This document shows positions 45,441 to 57,345 of a stretch of 64,000 bases of DNA, in pieces. Below the pieces are notes generated by a model, which worked only from the letters and a program-made list of their open reading frames with translations, did not search any database and was not told the origin of the DNA. The DNA is taken from contig NC_088921.1 of NCBI RefSeq assembly GCF_038396675.1, forward strand, positions 45,208,501 to 45,272,500. The letters are read 5' to 3'. Source of the stretch: Hydra vulgaris (Eukaryota; Cnidaria; Hydrozoa; Anthoathecata; Hydridae). The first letter of the stretch is position 1; each line of letters opens with the position of its first letter. A program made the position numbers and the translations under genes.

Positions 45441-46900
45441 CTTTACCAGTAAAGTTGAAGCAGATGTCTTTAAGAAAAGCTTGTAAAAGCTTTAGTGTGC
45501 CAAAAGATTTACTACATCGGCATGTTAAAAAGGCTTCACTTAAAAGTAGTTTACATAGTAATTTACTTGGAAGATTTAGAAAAGTGCTTTCTGATGACCA
45601 AGAACAAGATCTAAATAAGTATATTAGAGGTATGGAAAATTCATTTTATGGTCTCTCAATAATGGATATTAGATTGATAGTATTTGAGTTCTGCAAAAAA
45701 AATTTAATTCCAAATCCTTTTAACAAAGTAATTTAGAGAATTTGTTAAATAAATATTACTTTGAGCCACATCAAATTTTTAATTGTGATGAGTCTGGGTT
45801 TACATGCGTCCATAAGCCATTAAGAATTATCTCATCTACAAGAAAACAGTGTGTTTTATCAGTGACAAGTGGGGAAAAAGGAGTCACAACAACAATGTTA
45901 TGTGTATGTAGTTCTGTTGGTCATTATCTATTACCTATGATGATATTTAAGCGCAAAAAAAGAAATTATTACTCACAAATAATGATCCAGTTGGAACTAT
46001 TCAAGGATGCTCAGAAAATGGCTGGATTATTACTGATTTTTTTCTTGAATATAAACAACATTTTGTTAAACATGTTTAATGCACACATAACTCATAAACT
46101 TCAACCATTAGACCGTGGATTTTTTAAGCCTTTGAAAACCTTTTTTAATTAATCATGTGTGAGACGGATGCGAAGCCATTCAGGAAGACGAATACAAACA
46201 GAAAATCTTGGAGAAATTATAAATATGGAAAATGCTACTTCAAGTTTTAGAGCAACTGAAATTGTCCCATTTAATTGGCATTTGTTAGAAAATGAATATC
46301 TAAGGGCATCTTTAAGTGATAATAAGTATAAAATCAGGTTATCCATACCTCATGAAATTCACTTTGAACGCGATAACAAAAAAGTTAGTAAAATTTTACA
46401 GCAGCCAGAGTTGACTACATTAGAATTAATGAGTTATGATAAATTAAAGCCTATTGAAAGCTTTTAAGAGACTACTGTTACTTCATCAAGTTCTTTTGAA
46501 GACATACTTCAAATTACAAAACTTTATCCTCCAAAAAAAAAATCAGCTGAAAAATCTCAGATTATAACTAGTTCTCCATATAGGAAAAAAGTTTTACTTG
46601 AAAAGAACAATGAGAAAAAAACAATAGGAAAAAAAAAAGAACAAAAAGAAAAAAAATTTATTGAAAAAGAACAATGAAAATAAATTAAACAAAAAAAATA
46701 TAAAAACGAACAAAAAGAAAAGAAAATTAAAGAAATACTTGATTGAAAAAGATGGAAACATTGAAGAGGAATGGTTTTGTCCAGTTTGTCAAGGGAAATG
46801 GTGCAACGGTACCCAAATTTACTGGATAACTTGTTGTGTATGTACTGTTTGGGTACACAAAGACTGCAAATTAAAGGATGTTTGCTTTTTATGGGAATAG
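45440..46900 (+). pseudogene. pogo/Tigger-like transposase with PHD-like tail, broken
   Basis: Order: an HTH/CENP-B-type DNA-binding region (SLRKACKSFSVPKDLLHRHV, 45464-45530; LSDDQEQDLNKYI, 45586), then a DDE_1 domain with FNCDESGFTCVHKP (45780, first catalytic Asp), the GEKGVTTTMLC strand, and HITHKLQPLDRGFFKPLKTF (46086-46146). The segment expected to hold the second catalytic Asp (an LDNHxSH-type motif) is deleted between about 46045 and 46080. The C-terminal region (ENATSSFRATEIVPFNWHLL, 46228) is followed by a Lys-rich linker. A PHD-like finger ends it: EEWFCPVCQGKW, CCVCTVWVHKDC (46768-46868). The protein is split by stops at about 45736, 46152, 46467 and 46675. Confidence 0.8.
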
Positions 46901-47519
46901 ATTTTATGAAAATTTTTTGACATGAAACTTTGAATATGCATTTTTTTTATAATTATTTTTTAAATTAATATCATGTTTTTTGATTTAAAAGGAAAATTGC
47001 TTTTTTATGCAAGTAGATTTGGTATTTTATTCAAATATTTGACAAACATGAGGCTTTGTGTTCGATATATATTTTTTCAATTAATATTGTGTTTTCTGTT
47101 TTAGATAATATTTGCATAAAAGCAAGCAAATTTATTAATACATTCATATATTAATAAGTTTTGGAGAAAGTGAGACAGGGTAGTTGTTGCCATTTTGAAT
47201 TTAATTATGTACCAATGCAATTCTACCAATTCCACAAATTTTTAAGAGATCATTAGACACATAATCTGCAAAATTTCTTGTTGTGAAACGTGGTTCTTCT
47301 CAAATTATGAACATTCTCTCTGAAAGTGTCTTGTGTTACCCTAACTGCGTTGAGTAGTGATGATTCGTTGTGTACCTTTTTATAACTTCATCTATATTTA
47401 AAAAGTATGCTTTAAATAAAAGAGAAGGCAGTTTAGGACAACAACAAAAAGGATATTTTACTTTGACGAGCAAAAAATTTGTGTGTTAACGCTTTAACGG
47501 ATCTTAGCTCATCTAATCG
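46901..47519. other. AT-rich spacer
   Basis: GGAGAAAGTGAGACAGGGTA near 47163 might be the right end of the pogo-like element, but pairing with 45196 is poor. No gene recognised. Confidence 0.35.
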
Positions 47520-49030
47520 TTGTTTGTAAGAGGACTTCTCACGGAGAACAAATTCGTCCTTTTAATTTATTTAAAAATAACATTCCACAGAAATCCCATG
47601 ATGAATGTCCTGTTGGTGTGGGTGGGCTATGTTTCTACATTATTGTTATCTTTAAAACACTTTCCTAAAACTAAGGAAAAAATATTATCGCCTTCACGTA
47701 CTCAGCAACAAACTAGCATTGTTGGAGTAAAAAAGGATCAGTTCCTATGGTTCTGTTTCGTCAAGTTAAACTTTCTTCAAGACGTCTCGCTTGTAAAAAA
47801 TAGATAATAGTTTGCACAAGGAAACAATTGTTGTAGCAGACCCGGAAAATTCAAAAGAGAAATTCTAAAAATAAAGAGCAATATAAAGTCTAAAATAAAA
47901 ACAAATTTCTTTTGAGTCACATTGTTACAAAGTGTTATTAAAGTCAAGTATAAATTCTTCATCATTATTTGACCACCTAAACTATCGCTTTGCAAAAATG
48001 GCTGCTTGTTGCTTGGTAGATCATGATTATGTCAAAAAAAACCAAACTTACAATGCTAACCTTGTTTCTCTTGAACTTAAAAAGTTAACCACAATTAAGT
48101 ATAATAATAACTGTGTAATGGACAGAGAAATTTATGCTATTCCTAAAAATAATTTAGATTCAACAAGTACTTCAAAAAATAAAAATTTCATCTCGAAAAA
48201 ATCTGCTAAAGAAAATACTGTTTCTAAAACAAATATAAATAAAACAATGCATCTGCAACCAATAAAAACAATTTTCTACCTTCGCAGTTTGTTTGCAATA
48301 GTATTCAACAACATTTCGAGGAAAATGAAACAGAAATAAATATTAAAGTTCTGAACATGTACTCTACTAATTCTATTAAACTTCTTGTAAAATTATAAAA
48401 ATTTTTGAGCAAAACACAGATTTATGGCTAAACAAAAAAAACTAAATAACTGGCAGTCGACTTTTAGCATTGATAGGCGTATATGGTAAAAAGAAATTTT
48501 AAAGTTTTAAAAATTTCTGCCGTGGTCACCAATTTGAAAAAGAAGCACTGTTATTTTTATGAAACCAGTCTTTATTAAATGCTATGCCATGTGGTTTCTT
48601 TACTTTTACAGAAGATGACTCATATAGTTTAAGTTCTGATGCCATGGTAGCTCCAAACTTGTAACTTGAAATGAGTTAGAAGAGAAAATTCAAAAGAACT
48701 ATTGTCAAACTTATCTAAATCATTTGCATTTTTTATTCAAACACAACTTCAAATGTTATGTACACAATCAAACTACTGCTTTCTCATACCCTATCATCAT
48801 AAGTAATTCCTTATCAAGAAAAACAACAATTCGTGGGATGTAGTAAAATATTTAGTAGATAGTATTCCTTCAAACACAGCGTTAGCAGACTGGCCATTTA
48901 AAGAGTACAAATTATTTACAACTTCAAAGAAGGAAAACCTTTTTCAAATTTCTAACTTTGAAAGTAATAAACCACTATGCACCCTTTTTAATAAATTGAT
49001 TCTTAAAAATCCTATAATAAATTTTATTAC
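47520..49030 (+). pseudogene. Unidentified coding-like remnant
   Basis: Several plus-strand stretches look protein-coding but lie in different frames: 47932-48339 (begins SSINSSSLFDHLNYRFAKMA, Lys/Asn-rich end) and 48570-48660 (AMPCGFFTFTEDDSYSLSSD). Another at about 48840-49020 contains VDSIPSNTALADWPFKEY. Codon-like composition and continuity of sense suggest one decayed gene or transposon. No domain was recognised and I do not assign a function. Confidence 0.3.
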
Positions 49031-49309
49031 AAAATTAAAAAATTTAAAAAGTTAGTATATTCTAGTTTTTTGACAAAAAAAAGTAGCACTCTATAAATAG
49101 TATAAAGGTTGCCACTATGCAAAAATATTTTAAAACTACCCAAATTAAATATTGTAATGTTTGCGTGCAACTTAAAAAAACTTTTACCAAATTTTAGTAA
49201 CTGTTCTAGAGCCCTCTCAAAGCTTTTAAATGTTTAACAGATCCCTGATATTATTAAAAAACAGTTTTTACTGCAAAGAAAATGATATTTTTTAACTAAA
49301 AATGAAAAA

Positions 49310-51917
49310 AGAGGATTCTACAATTTTGTTTTTATTTTTTTCTCATATAAAATGAGTATTTTTGATTATTTGAGACCCAAATCAAATCAAATGAAATGAA
49401 ATGTATTCTGAAGTAGATTTTACATTTCATGGAATATTTACATATAGTACAAGTACTGATTTTAAGTAAACACCATAATAAGAAACTAAAACACCAAACT
49501 AAAAAATCAAAGCCAAAAAAAAAAAAAAAAAACGTAAAACAGTGCAATACTTGAACGAAAAACTTTCGGAATAATAATTAAGTAAGAAGTTTGATAAATT
49601 TAGGACTAAATTCAAATTACTTTTATACATCTATCTAGAATAAAAGACTTTTATATACCTAAATAAAATATAGCAATAAAAGAGAATTAGATTATAATAA
49701 TATACAGTAACAAAATTGTACATAATATTGTAATATAAGTATCAGTAATAATAATAGGCAATAATAATAGAAACTCCAGTTATTGGTAACAATAATCAAA
49801 ATAATAATAATACTAACAATAAATATAACAATTCTATTAATAATAATAATAATGATAATAATAATATTATTAGTAATAATAACAACAATAGCAATAATAA
49901 TAACAATAACATTAATAAAAAATAGCAGCATTTATCATAGTGAGAGTTGGAAATGGAATAGTGATATTATTTGAAAAAAAGTTAAGAAAGAGTATTAATA
50001 GTAATAAATCAGCATTGAAGTGAAGAAAGTAGTAGAAAAGAATTTTAGAAAAGATCAAGTATAGTTATAGACCAGCATTGAAGTGAATAAGGTTAAGATA
50101 GATAGTAGATAGTTAGCAGTAGAGTAGCATAAAAATTAGGAAGAATACTTGTTTAATAACAAATTAAATAGACTGTTTTTGAATTTGGAAAATGTAGGGA
50201 GAGATTTTAACTGTGAGGGGAAACTATTCCATGCGCATATGCTCTGATATTTAATTGATTCATGTCCATAACAAACAGTTCTATGTTTAGGTATAGATAA
50301 TTTGAAGCTTTTAGCAGATCGAAGTTGGTAACGAGTATTTTTTTTAAAAGTAAATATGGGTTTATCCCCATATTTGACAAGCATATCAAAGATGAGACTC
50401 AAAAACCACATGATATATGTTAAGAAGCGTTTCAAGATTAAGATAATGTCGAACTTTGGCCAACACACCGTTGGACCTGCTTAGTTTCACTGCTAAGTCT
50501 TAAAGAGGAGATGCAAAACTTAAATTAGAATCAATTTTGATACCAAGATAATTGATAAAATTCACAGTATCTATTTTTTGACCAATTAATCTGAAACTCA
50601 GGTGCTTTTAATTTTTGTTTGAGTTGATTTAAAGATAATAATTTCAGATTTTTTGGAATCAAGTGATAATTTATTAGATAGAAGCCACTGGAGTAGATTC
50701 GCGAAGTTATGGTTTATATTTTTATTTATCTTTTTAAGTGAGTTGTTGAATGATTGTTTATAAACCCATACTCATTTTTATAAATTTACTTGAATTTCTC
50801 CAGAAAGTTGTAGATTCTATTGTGCATAGCTTTCTCAAATAGTTTGCTTATATTTGAGAGAAGAGAGATTGGGCGATAGTTAGAGTAATCCAGTAGAGAA
50901 CCTTTTTTATGTATTGGTGTCACTTTAGCTATCTAAAGGAGATCTGGGAAAATTCCATTTTTAAGTGAGTTATTCATAATTATGGATAGTGGCTTTGAGA
51001 TTATGTTTGGAATAAGCTTAAGAATAAATGTGGGAAGGCTGCTTGGGCTCAGACTTTTTTTTGTTTTGAAGTTTCATTATGAGACTCGATACCTCAACTT
51101 CAGTCACTGGCTCAAAGAAAAAGAACTTTCATTAGAATTTTTTAGAAAGTCTTCAAAATTATATTTAGGGATATTTTTTTTGTTTATTAGATTCTCTTGG
51201 TTAGTAGCAAAGTAATTGTTAAAAATATTAGCAATTGTGGTTGGATCAAAGATGATTTTATCATTTATTTTGAGGTTAAAAGAGTTATTGTATATAGTAG
51301 GTCTGATGTTGGGAATTTCTTTTATTCCTTTCCAAGTTCTCTTAATGCTGTTAAGGTTGTTGTTGAAAGAGGAAATATACATTTTTTTGGATTGTTTAAG
51401 TAATTTGCTTATTTTATTTCTTTATAAACTAAATTTATCAAAGAGTAGGTTTCTTGTATTAGTATTGTTTGATTTAACAAATTTTTTATAAGTGACATTT
51501 TTGGTTGAGATGGACTTAAGAATACCAGTGGTTATCCATGGTTTAGATTTAAGTTTAATTTGTTTTTTTGTTAAAACTTTGTATGAAGCATGTCTGTCTA
51601 GAACTTTTTCAAATGTATTTAAAAAACTTATCATTGTTTTATTTATATCGACGTCTTTTATTTGCACCTCCCCGTTTATACTAGATATATCTTGTATAAA
51701 GGTGTCAGTATCAAAACTTTTAAAGCATCTTCTAGAAATATTTACATTCTTTTTTTTTTCGGTGTAATACTAGGAAAACAGAGGAACTGGACCATGAGGT
51801 CTGAAATAGAAACTGTTAGATTGCCAGAGATTGTCTCAGGAGAATAGGAGTTTATAAAAATATTATCAATGAGAGTTTTGGTTTTTGAAGTTATACATGT
51901 TGAAAGTATAATGGTTG
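49310..51917 (-). pseudogene. LINE copy (-): EN end, linker, partial RT, long 3' UTR
   Basis: Reading leftwards: the endonuclease C-terminus (LIDNIFINSYS, ISGNLTVSISD), a linker with INKTMISFLNTFEKVLDRHA (51650), then NLNSIKRTWKGIKEI (51350). The RT start follows: IAKVTPIHKKGSLLDYSNYR and LSNISKLFEKAMHNRIY (50930-50815). The RT palm with FADD is deleted, and a short LLSNKLSLDSKKSEI stretch (50680) precedes the C-terminal tail SIPKHRTVCYGHESIKYQS (50310). The 3' UTR contains a degenerate ATA/ATT trinucleotide tract (49685-49935) and ends in a conserved block near 49330-49450. This is a different LINE lineage or subfamily from the left-edge copy. Confidence 0.8.
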
Positions 51918-51955
51918 GGAGAAGCGAGCAAGAGCATGTTTACGTATATCAGTTA

Positions 51956-51958
<3 letters not shown>

Positions 51959-52040
<82 letters not shown>
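51959..52040. repeat. (TA)n array at the centre of the LINE inverted repeat
   Basis: 82-bp TA array. The right LINE arm starts directly after it and the left arm ends 41 bases before it. Confidence 0.97.
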
Positions 52041-52041
<1 letters not shown>

Positions 52042-52912
52042 CCATTATACTTTCAACATGTATAACTTCAAAAACCAAAACTCTCATTGATAATATTTTT
52101 ATAAACTCCTATTCTCCTGAGACAATCTCTGGCAATCTAACAGTTTCTATTTCAGACCTCATGGTCCAGTTCCTCTGTTTTCCTAGTATTACACCGAAAA
52201 AAAAAAGAATGTAAATATTTCTAGAAGATGCTTTAAAAGTTTTGATACTGACACCTTTATACAAGATATATCTAGTATAAACGGGGAGGTGCAAATAAAA
52301 GACGTCGATATAAATAAAACAATGATAAGTTTTTTAAATACATTTGAAAAAGTTCTAGACAGATATGCTTCATACAAAGTTTTAACAAAAAAACAAATTA
52401 AACTTAAATCTAAACCATGGATAACCACTGGTATTCTTAAGTCCATCTCAACCAAAAATGTCACTTATAAAAAATTTGTTAAATCAAACAATACTAATAC
52501 AAGAAACCTACTCTTTGATAAATTTAGTTTATAAAGAAATAAAATAAGCAACTTACTTAATCAATCCAAAAAAATGTATTATATTTCCTCTTTCAACAAC
52601 AACCTAAACAGCATTAAGAGAACTTGGAAAGGAATAAAAGAAATTCCCAACATCAGACCTACTATATACAATAACTCTTTTAACCTCAAAATAAATGATA
52701 AAGTCATCTTTGATCCAACCACAATTGCTAATATTTTAAAGATCAGCAACAAATTTAACTTTTGTTTTACTTTTATATTGTTAACAAGGGTTAGTATAGT
52801 CTTATATAAGAAAGCTTGCTGTTTTGAACATAGATCAGGTGTACCAGGATATCAAAGTTTTATGTGATACAATAATCAATGCATTTACTCTTCTGTTAGT
52901 AATAACAATAAT

Positions 52913-52949
<37 letters not shown>

Positions 52950-54260
52950 GTCTTGTTAGTATTTAATAATCTTGAAAATATGAACCTAGGCCAGTTGAAT
53001 CAGAAGATTGAAAGCCTTTGTATGTTTAAGTTAGATTCAATGTAACGCTAGTTCAAATAATGTGAAGCACCTTGTAATCTTATTTTAATAAATTCCGATT
53101 TTATAACAATATCTGCTATAGCTGTTAGTATAAAGGTGGTCCAAACAACTACAAATTATAAAACTCCAAAATAAGTAGACGCCATTTTTAATCAATCAAT
53201 CACCACTGCGCCAAGCGAGTTAAAACTTTTTAAACCAGTTAAACCAACAAGACATACTTTTGAAAAGCTTTTTAAATTTTATAAAATTATCTATACCTTA
53301 TCATAGAACTGTTTATAACGGCCATGAATCTATTAGTTTTCAGAGCATATGCAAATGGAATAGTCTCCCTCACAGTTAATTCTCTCCCTATTTTCCAAAC
53401 TCAAAAACAGTCTATTTAAATTAACAAGTATTCTTCCTAATTCCTATGCTACTCTATTGCTAACTATCTATTATCCATCTTAACTTTACTTGCTTCAACG
53501 CTGGTTTAATTTTACTAATACTTGACCTTTTTTTTAATTTTTTCTACTACTTTCTTCATTTCAATGCTAATTTATTACTAATACTTGCTTTTAACTTTTT
53601 CTCAAACTAATATTATTTTTTATATCACTATTCTATTTCAAATTCTCACAATTATAAATATTGCTATTTTTATTATTGTTATTGTTATTACTTTTATTGT
53701 TGTTAATATTGTTATTGCTTTTATTTTTATTATTATTATTATTATGATTATTATTATTTTTGTTATTATTATCACTATTAAAATTGTTATTTTTGTCGTT
53801 AGTATTATTATCATTATTTTGATTATTATTACTTTTGATTATTATTATTATTATAACTGGAGTTTTTATTATTATTGTCTACTATTATTATTGATGCTAT
53901 TTATTACAATATTATTTATAATGTATTTTCTGTATATTATTATAACCTACTTTTCTTCTATTGCTATATCTTAGTTAGGTATATAAAAGTCTTAAACGTT
54001 AGATAGATGTATAATAGTAAATTAAATAAGTATATTTTGTTTTAAATATATCAAACTTCTTACTTTATTATTATTACATAAAGTTTTTCGTTTAATTTTT
54101 TCGTTTAATTATTGTTTATGTATTGTACTGCTTACGTTTTTTTTTTTTTTTTTGTCATTATATTGTTTACTTAAAATTAGTACTTGTACTATATGTAAAT
54201 ATTCCATGAAATGTAAAATCTATTTCAGAATACATTTGATTTGATATTTGGGACCTGTTA
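52041..54260 (+). pseudogene. LINE copy (+), mirror of 49310-51917
   Basis: It begins inside the endonuclease end (LIDNIFINSYSPETISGNLT, 52087). The linker frame 52289-52534 differs from the minus-strand copy by one residue (DRYA for DRHA). The copy then breaks at about 52740. Foreign or rearranged sequence with a 27-base poly-A (52918-52944) follows. LINE similarity returns at about 53310 with the C-terminal tail (CNGHESISFQSICKWNS-like codons) and the ATT/GTT-rich 3' UTR (53650-53905), ending with the block near 54180-54245. The RT is absent. Confidence 0.78.
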
Positions 54261-55595
54261 ACTGCTCAAGGGCTTTGAAAGTGCTCTAGAATAGTTATCA
54301 AAATTTGTGAAAATGTTTTTTTAAATAATACAAAAACACTCGAATGGGAAAAAAATTAAATTCAGTTGGCTTTAAAAGATTTTTGCATAGTGAGTATCCA
54401 ATTTTGCATAATGGATATAAATAGTAAAAGCTTATTTTATTTGTTTCGCTTTAAAATTATTATTTTTTCATTTTAAAAACTTTGTTTAAAAAAAAAGGAG
54501 GTTTAAAATTGTTTCAAGAGTACTTGAAAGCCATTTATAGTTTAATTAAATGTTTAATAAATATCTAATTTTTGCTGTTATTTTTTTCCATTTTTGTCAT
54601 TGTTTACAAAAACAAACAAACAAGGCTTCTAAAAGAAGATCATAATGATCTTATCATCAGAATCTTTTACAAGTTTTTTACATCAATACATAAACAAGAC
54701 TAAAAAACTACAATAAATCGTGATATAAATTGAAAATATAAATCAAACCACTAACGTTATATATTCGTAAAATGCAAATATATGAATACATATATAAATA
54801 CAGGGGAAGTGGGGGCACAACCGCCCCCGTAACGTTTGGATTGATGTTATATGAAAGTAAAAGCGAAGTGTGTCTATTTAACAGTTTATTTCAATAACCA
54901 CATTATTAAGCTTAAAATTTTTGCAATTAGGAAAAAAATAAAACGGTTTTTGTAAATGTTATTACACAATACATTACATTGATACATTTTTTTTTAATTA
55001 GGAAATGCATAATTATATACCTACAATATGTAATAATATAATAATCATCAGATATACATAAATATAACAAGATACCGATTCATACTCTTAGCTTTATATT
55101 TTAATCACAAACTCATAAAAGTTAAATAAAAAAATACGAAATCTAATTTCCAACATCTCAAAGCAAAACTATTGCTATTCAAGTTTTTACATGAACGCAT
55201 TCAAGTGTGACAATTGTATATATTGTTATTTGTTATTATCTAGCTTTGATAAATATCAAAAGTATGCGGTTGTGCCTTCTGTGGGTCTCCGCGGTTCTGC
55301 CACAAAGGAGAGTTTTTAAAAAGAGTACAATTTCATAGCTTGCTTATTAGGCTGATATCAAAAACGGTTTTCACATGATGAAATAACGCTGATAACATGT
55401 ATCTTTAACATTAAAATCAAATATTGCTGAATCCTCAAAAGAAAAGTCTGGGAAAGTATGAAGAAAATATAACATTTTTATCAAAATAAATATCATTATG
55501 CACAACTTCTCAGAAACGCATTAGGCACTCTTTTTGACATAAGCGAAATGAAGGAAACTGTTTTACCAACGCGTGGTATGTTTTTTGCCATATTA

Positions 55596-56826
55596 TTGGG
55601 TTGGGAAATAGGTTTGTTTGGTTTTTTTCAAAGAGAATTATGTAAAGAATTTGTTTGTTGTTGAGTAAAGTGTTTGTATTCATTAGACAGTGCCTTTCCT
55701 GCTCTACAGAACTGTGTTATTTGCTTTTTCAAATTTTTTAGTTTTTCCTATTTTCTATCCTTAAAAAAGGAATACCCAGGTGGCAAAAATCAGCATTTTC
55801 GACAACTACTTTTCCTTGCTTTTCATCGCGGTCAAAAAGCAGCTGAAGCCGCTCATGACATATGCAATGTGTATGGATAAAGTATGCTAGGCAAGTGCGC
55901 AGCACAGAAATGGTTTGCGAAGTTCAAAAACCGCGACTTTGACTTTGAGACACTTTTAAAGGAAGATGCTCGCCAAACAAGTTGTGAGTTGGCCGAAAAA
56001 ATAAACTGTGATCATAAGACGATCCTCAATGGAATTTGCCGGAAAGATCGGAGCCTGGGTGCCTCACAAGTTTAACGAAGTCAACAAAGAAAATCGTCTT
56101 TAAATCGCTGCTCAACACCTTGCGCACCGTCAAGCAACACGTGGTTATAAACAGCGCTTTTTGTACCGAATCATCATGGGAGATGAGGAATGGTGCCTAA
56201 AAGCCAATATGAAACAAAGAAAGGACTGGGTAGCCCCAGGAGACACGCCAACGCTGAGAGTCAAGCAAGATCTCCAACCAAAAAAGACCATGATCTGCGT
56301 TTGGTGGGACTGTGAAAGCATGATACACTAGGTAATGCTTGAAAGGAACGCAATGGTCAACAAGGAGCTCTACATTGCCCAAATACGCCGCGTAAATGAG
56401 GCTATGCGACTAAAAAGACCTGACCGACAAAGCCATGTCATCTTGCTCCACGACAACCTCAGACCCCATGTTGCACAAGTTGTCAAAACCGCACTGCAAG
56501 AGCTTGAATGGGAGGTTCTTTAACATCCACCATACTCTCCAGACCTTGCGCCAATAGATTACCGCTTTTTACGCTCCTTGTCGAATCGAATGAAGGTTGT
56601 TAACTTCAACGGCGAAGAGGACCTCAAAAACTGGCTCAACAACTTCTTCGACACCAGACCGGGCAATTTTTAGCGGAGCGGCATCAACAAATCGGTCGAG
56701 AGGTGGGAGGAGGTTATAAACAGTAACGGCAAATAGATAGTTGATTAATTTATTGTTATAATTATTGTTTTTTTGTTTAAAGAAAGCTCTTTGAAAAAAA
56801 CCAAACGAACTTATTCCCCAACCCAA
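55596..56826 (+). mobile_element. Mariner transposon (1.23 kb)
   Basis: TIRs TTGGGTTGGGAAATAGGTTT and (inverted right) TTGGGTTGGGGAATAAGTTC extend into TTTGGTTTTTTTCAAAGAG for about 40 bp. TA flanks lie at 55594-55595 and 56827-56828. Size and D34D transposase confirm mariner. It is clearly more GC-rich than its surroundings, consistent with horizontal origin, as is common for mariners (inference). Confidence 0.95.
55764..56736 (+). pseudogene. Mariner D34D transposase, inactivated
   Basis: The N-terminal HTH starts HFRQLLFLAFHRGQKAAEAA, then AQKWFAKFKNRDF, SCELAEKINCDHKTI and WVPHKFNEVNKENR. The catalytic domain has MGDEEWCLKANMKQRKDWV (first Asp, about 56180), LLHDNLRPHVAQVVKT (second Asp, about 56452) and HPPYSPDLAPIDYRF (third Asp, 56560). 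Exactly 34 residues separate the last two catalytic Asp, the mariner D34D signature. Inactivating changes include stops at about 55878, before VMLERNAM (56331), just before HPPYSPD (56521), near the C-terminus (56671), and a frameshift near 56070. A cut-and-paste transposase, now dead. Confidence 0.95.
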
Positions 56827-57345
56827 TAGATAACATTTTCCAAAGTTTATTATTAAAAAAAGGTTGTGCCTCCATATGCGGTTTTGCTCCCACTTCCCCT
56901 ATATACAAATTAAGTACTGTAAGACATCTCTTTATAATGGGAAAGAGAAAATACAACAGTCTTAAAATTAAAAAGACAAAAACGAGGTTGTAATAAAAAG
57001 TAATAAATATATCATCAATAAATAGAATAAAAATTTTAAGTTTACTTTTAAAGATTGGGAAAGTGTTGGATATATCAAAATTAGGTATAACAATTTTATT
57101 CCAAAGATATGGTGCTCGAAATGTAATGCAAAATTTGTTAAACTTTGTTCTGCAAATTTGTTCATATGCAAAATTTTTATTTCTAAGTAAATATTTATTA
57201 ATTGGATTTAGAGAAAAAAGGTCTTTAAAGTTAGGTAAAGTTAAATAGTTTTTCTTCATGTAAATAAAGCTTAAAATATCATAAATATTGAGCTGGTAAA
57301 TATTAGGTACTTTCATCTCCATAAATAATGGTTTTGAATGAGTAA

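Larger units (their letters stand above)
49060..54480. repeat. About 5.4-kb inverted repeat made by two LINE copies
   Basis: Left arm 49060-51917 and right arm 52041-54480 are inverted copies around a 123-bp centre (41 bp of unique sequence plus a TA array). The inner roughly 700 bp (51220-51917 against 52041-52735) is almost identical. The outer parts have drifted, and the right arm has replaced or deleted sequence between about 52740 and 53200. Correspondence continues past the LINE tails (CTAGAGCCCTCTCAAAG at 49205, inverted at about 54262-54285). Confidence 0.85.
54801..56901. mobile_element. TIR element with TA duplication, containing a mariner
   Basis: The left end CAGGGGAAGTGGGGGCACAA and the inverted right end (T)AGGGGAAGTGGGAGCAAAA share about 24 bp including ACCGC. 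TA flanks lie at 54799-54800 and 56902-56903; the last base of the right end is mutated. Without the mariner it is about 870 bp and has no recognisable transposase, so it is a non-autonomous Tc1/mariner/pogo-type element. Its GC-richer ends contrast with the AT-rich interior. Confidence 0.85.
54607..57345 (-). pseudogene. 5'-truncated LINE (-), split by a nested TIR element
   Basis: Coding part 57322-56935 gives MKVPNIYQLNIYDILSFIYM, NKYLLRNKNFAYEQ and FRAPYLWNKI, the post-RT tail of a CR1/L2-like LINE like that at 33181-33519. Its 3' UTR is cut at 56903/54800 by the TIR element and resumes at 54799 downwards. It ends in a stem-loop (GATAAGATCAT..ATGATCTTCTT, 54660-54622) and a (TTTG)n tail at 54624-54607. 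The sequence upstream of about 57345 is not LINE. Confidence 0.82.

Noticed and set aside
45196-47180. Terminal inverted repeats for the pogo-like element
   Set aside because: GGGGAAAGTACGATAACG on the left and GGAGAAAGTGAG on the right do not pair well in inverted orientation, so ends were not called.
49685-49935. Poly-Ile/Val membrane-like frames here and at 53585-53974
   Set aside because: They translate the degenerate ATT/ATA trinucleotide tract of the LINE 3' UTR.
51197-51847. Plus-strand frames antisense to the LINE linker, mirrored at 52109-52464
   Set aside because: They are antisense shadows duplicated by the inverted repeat; LINE protein motifs are on the other strand.
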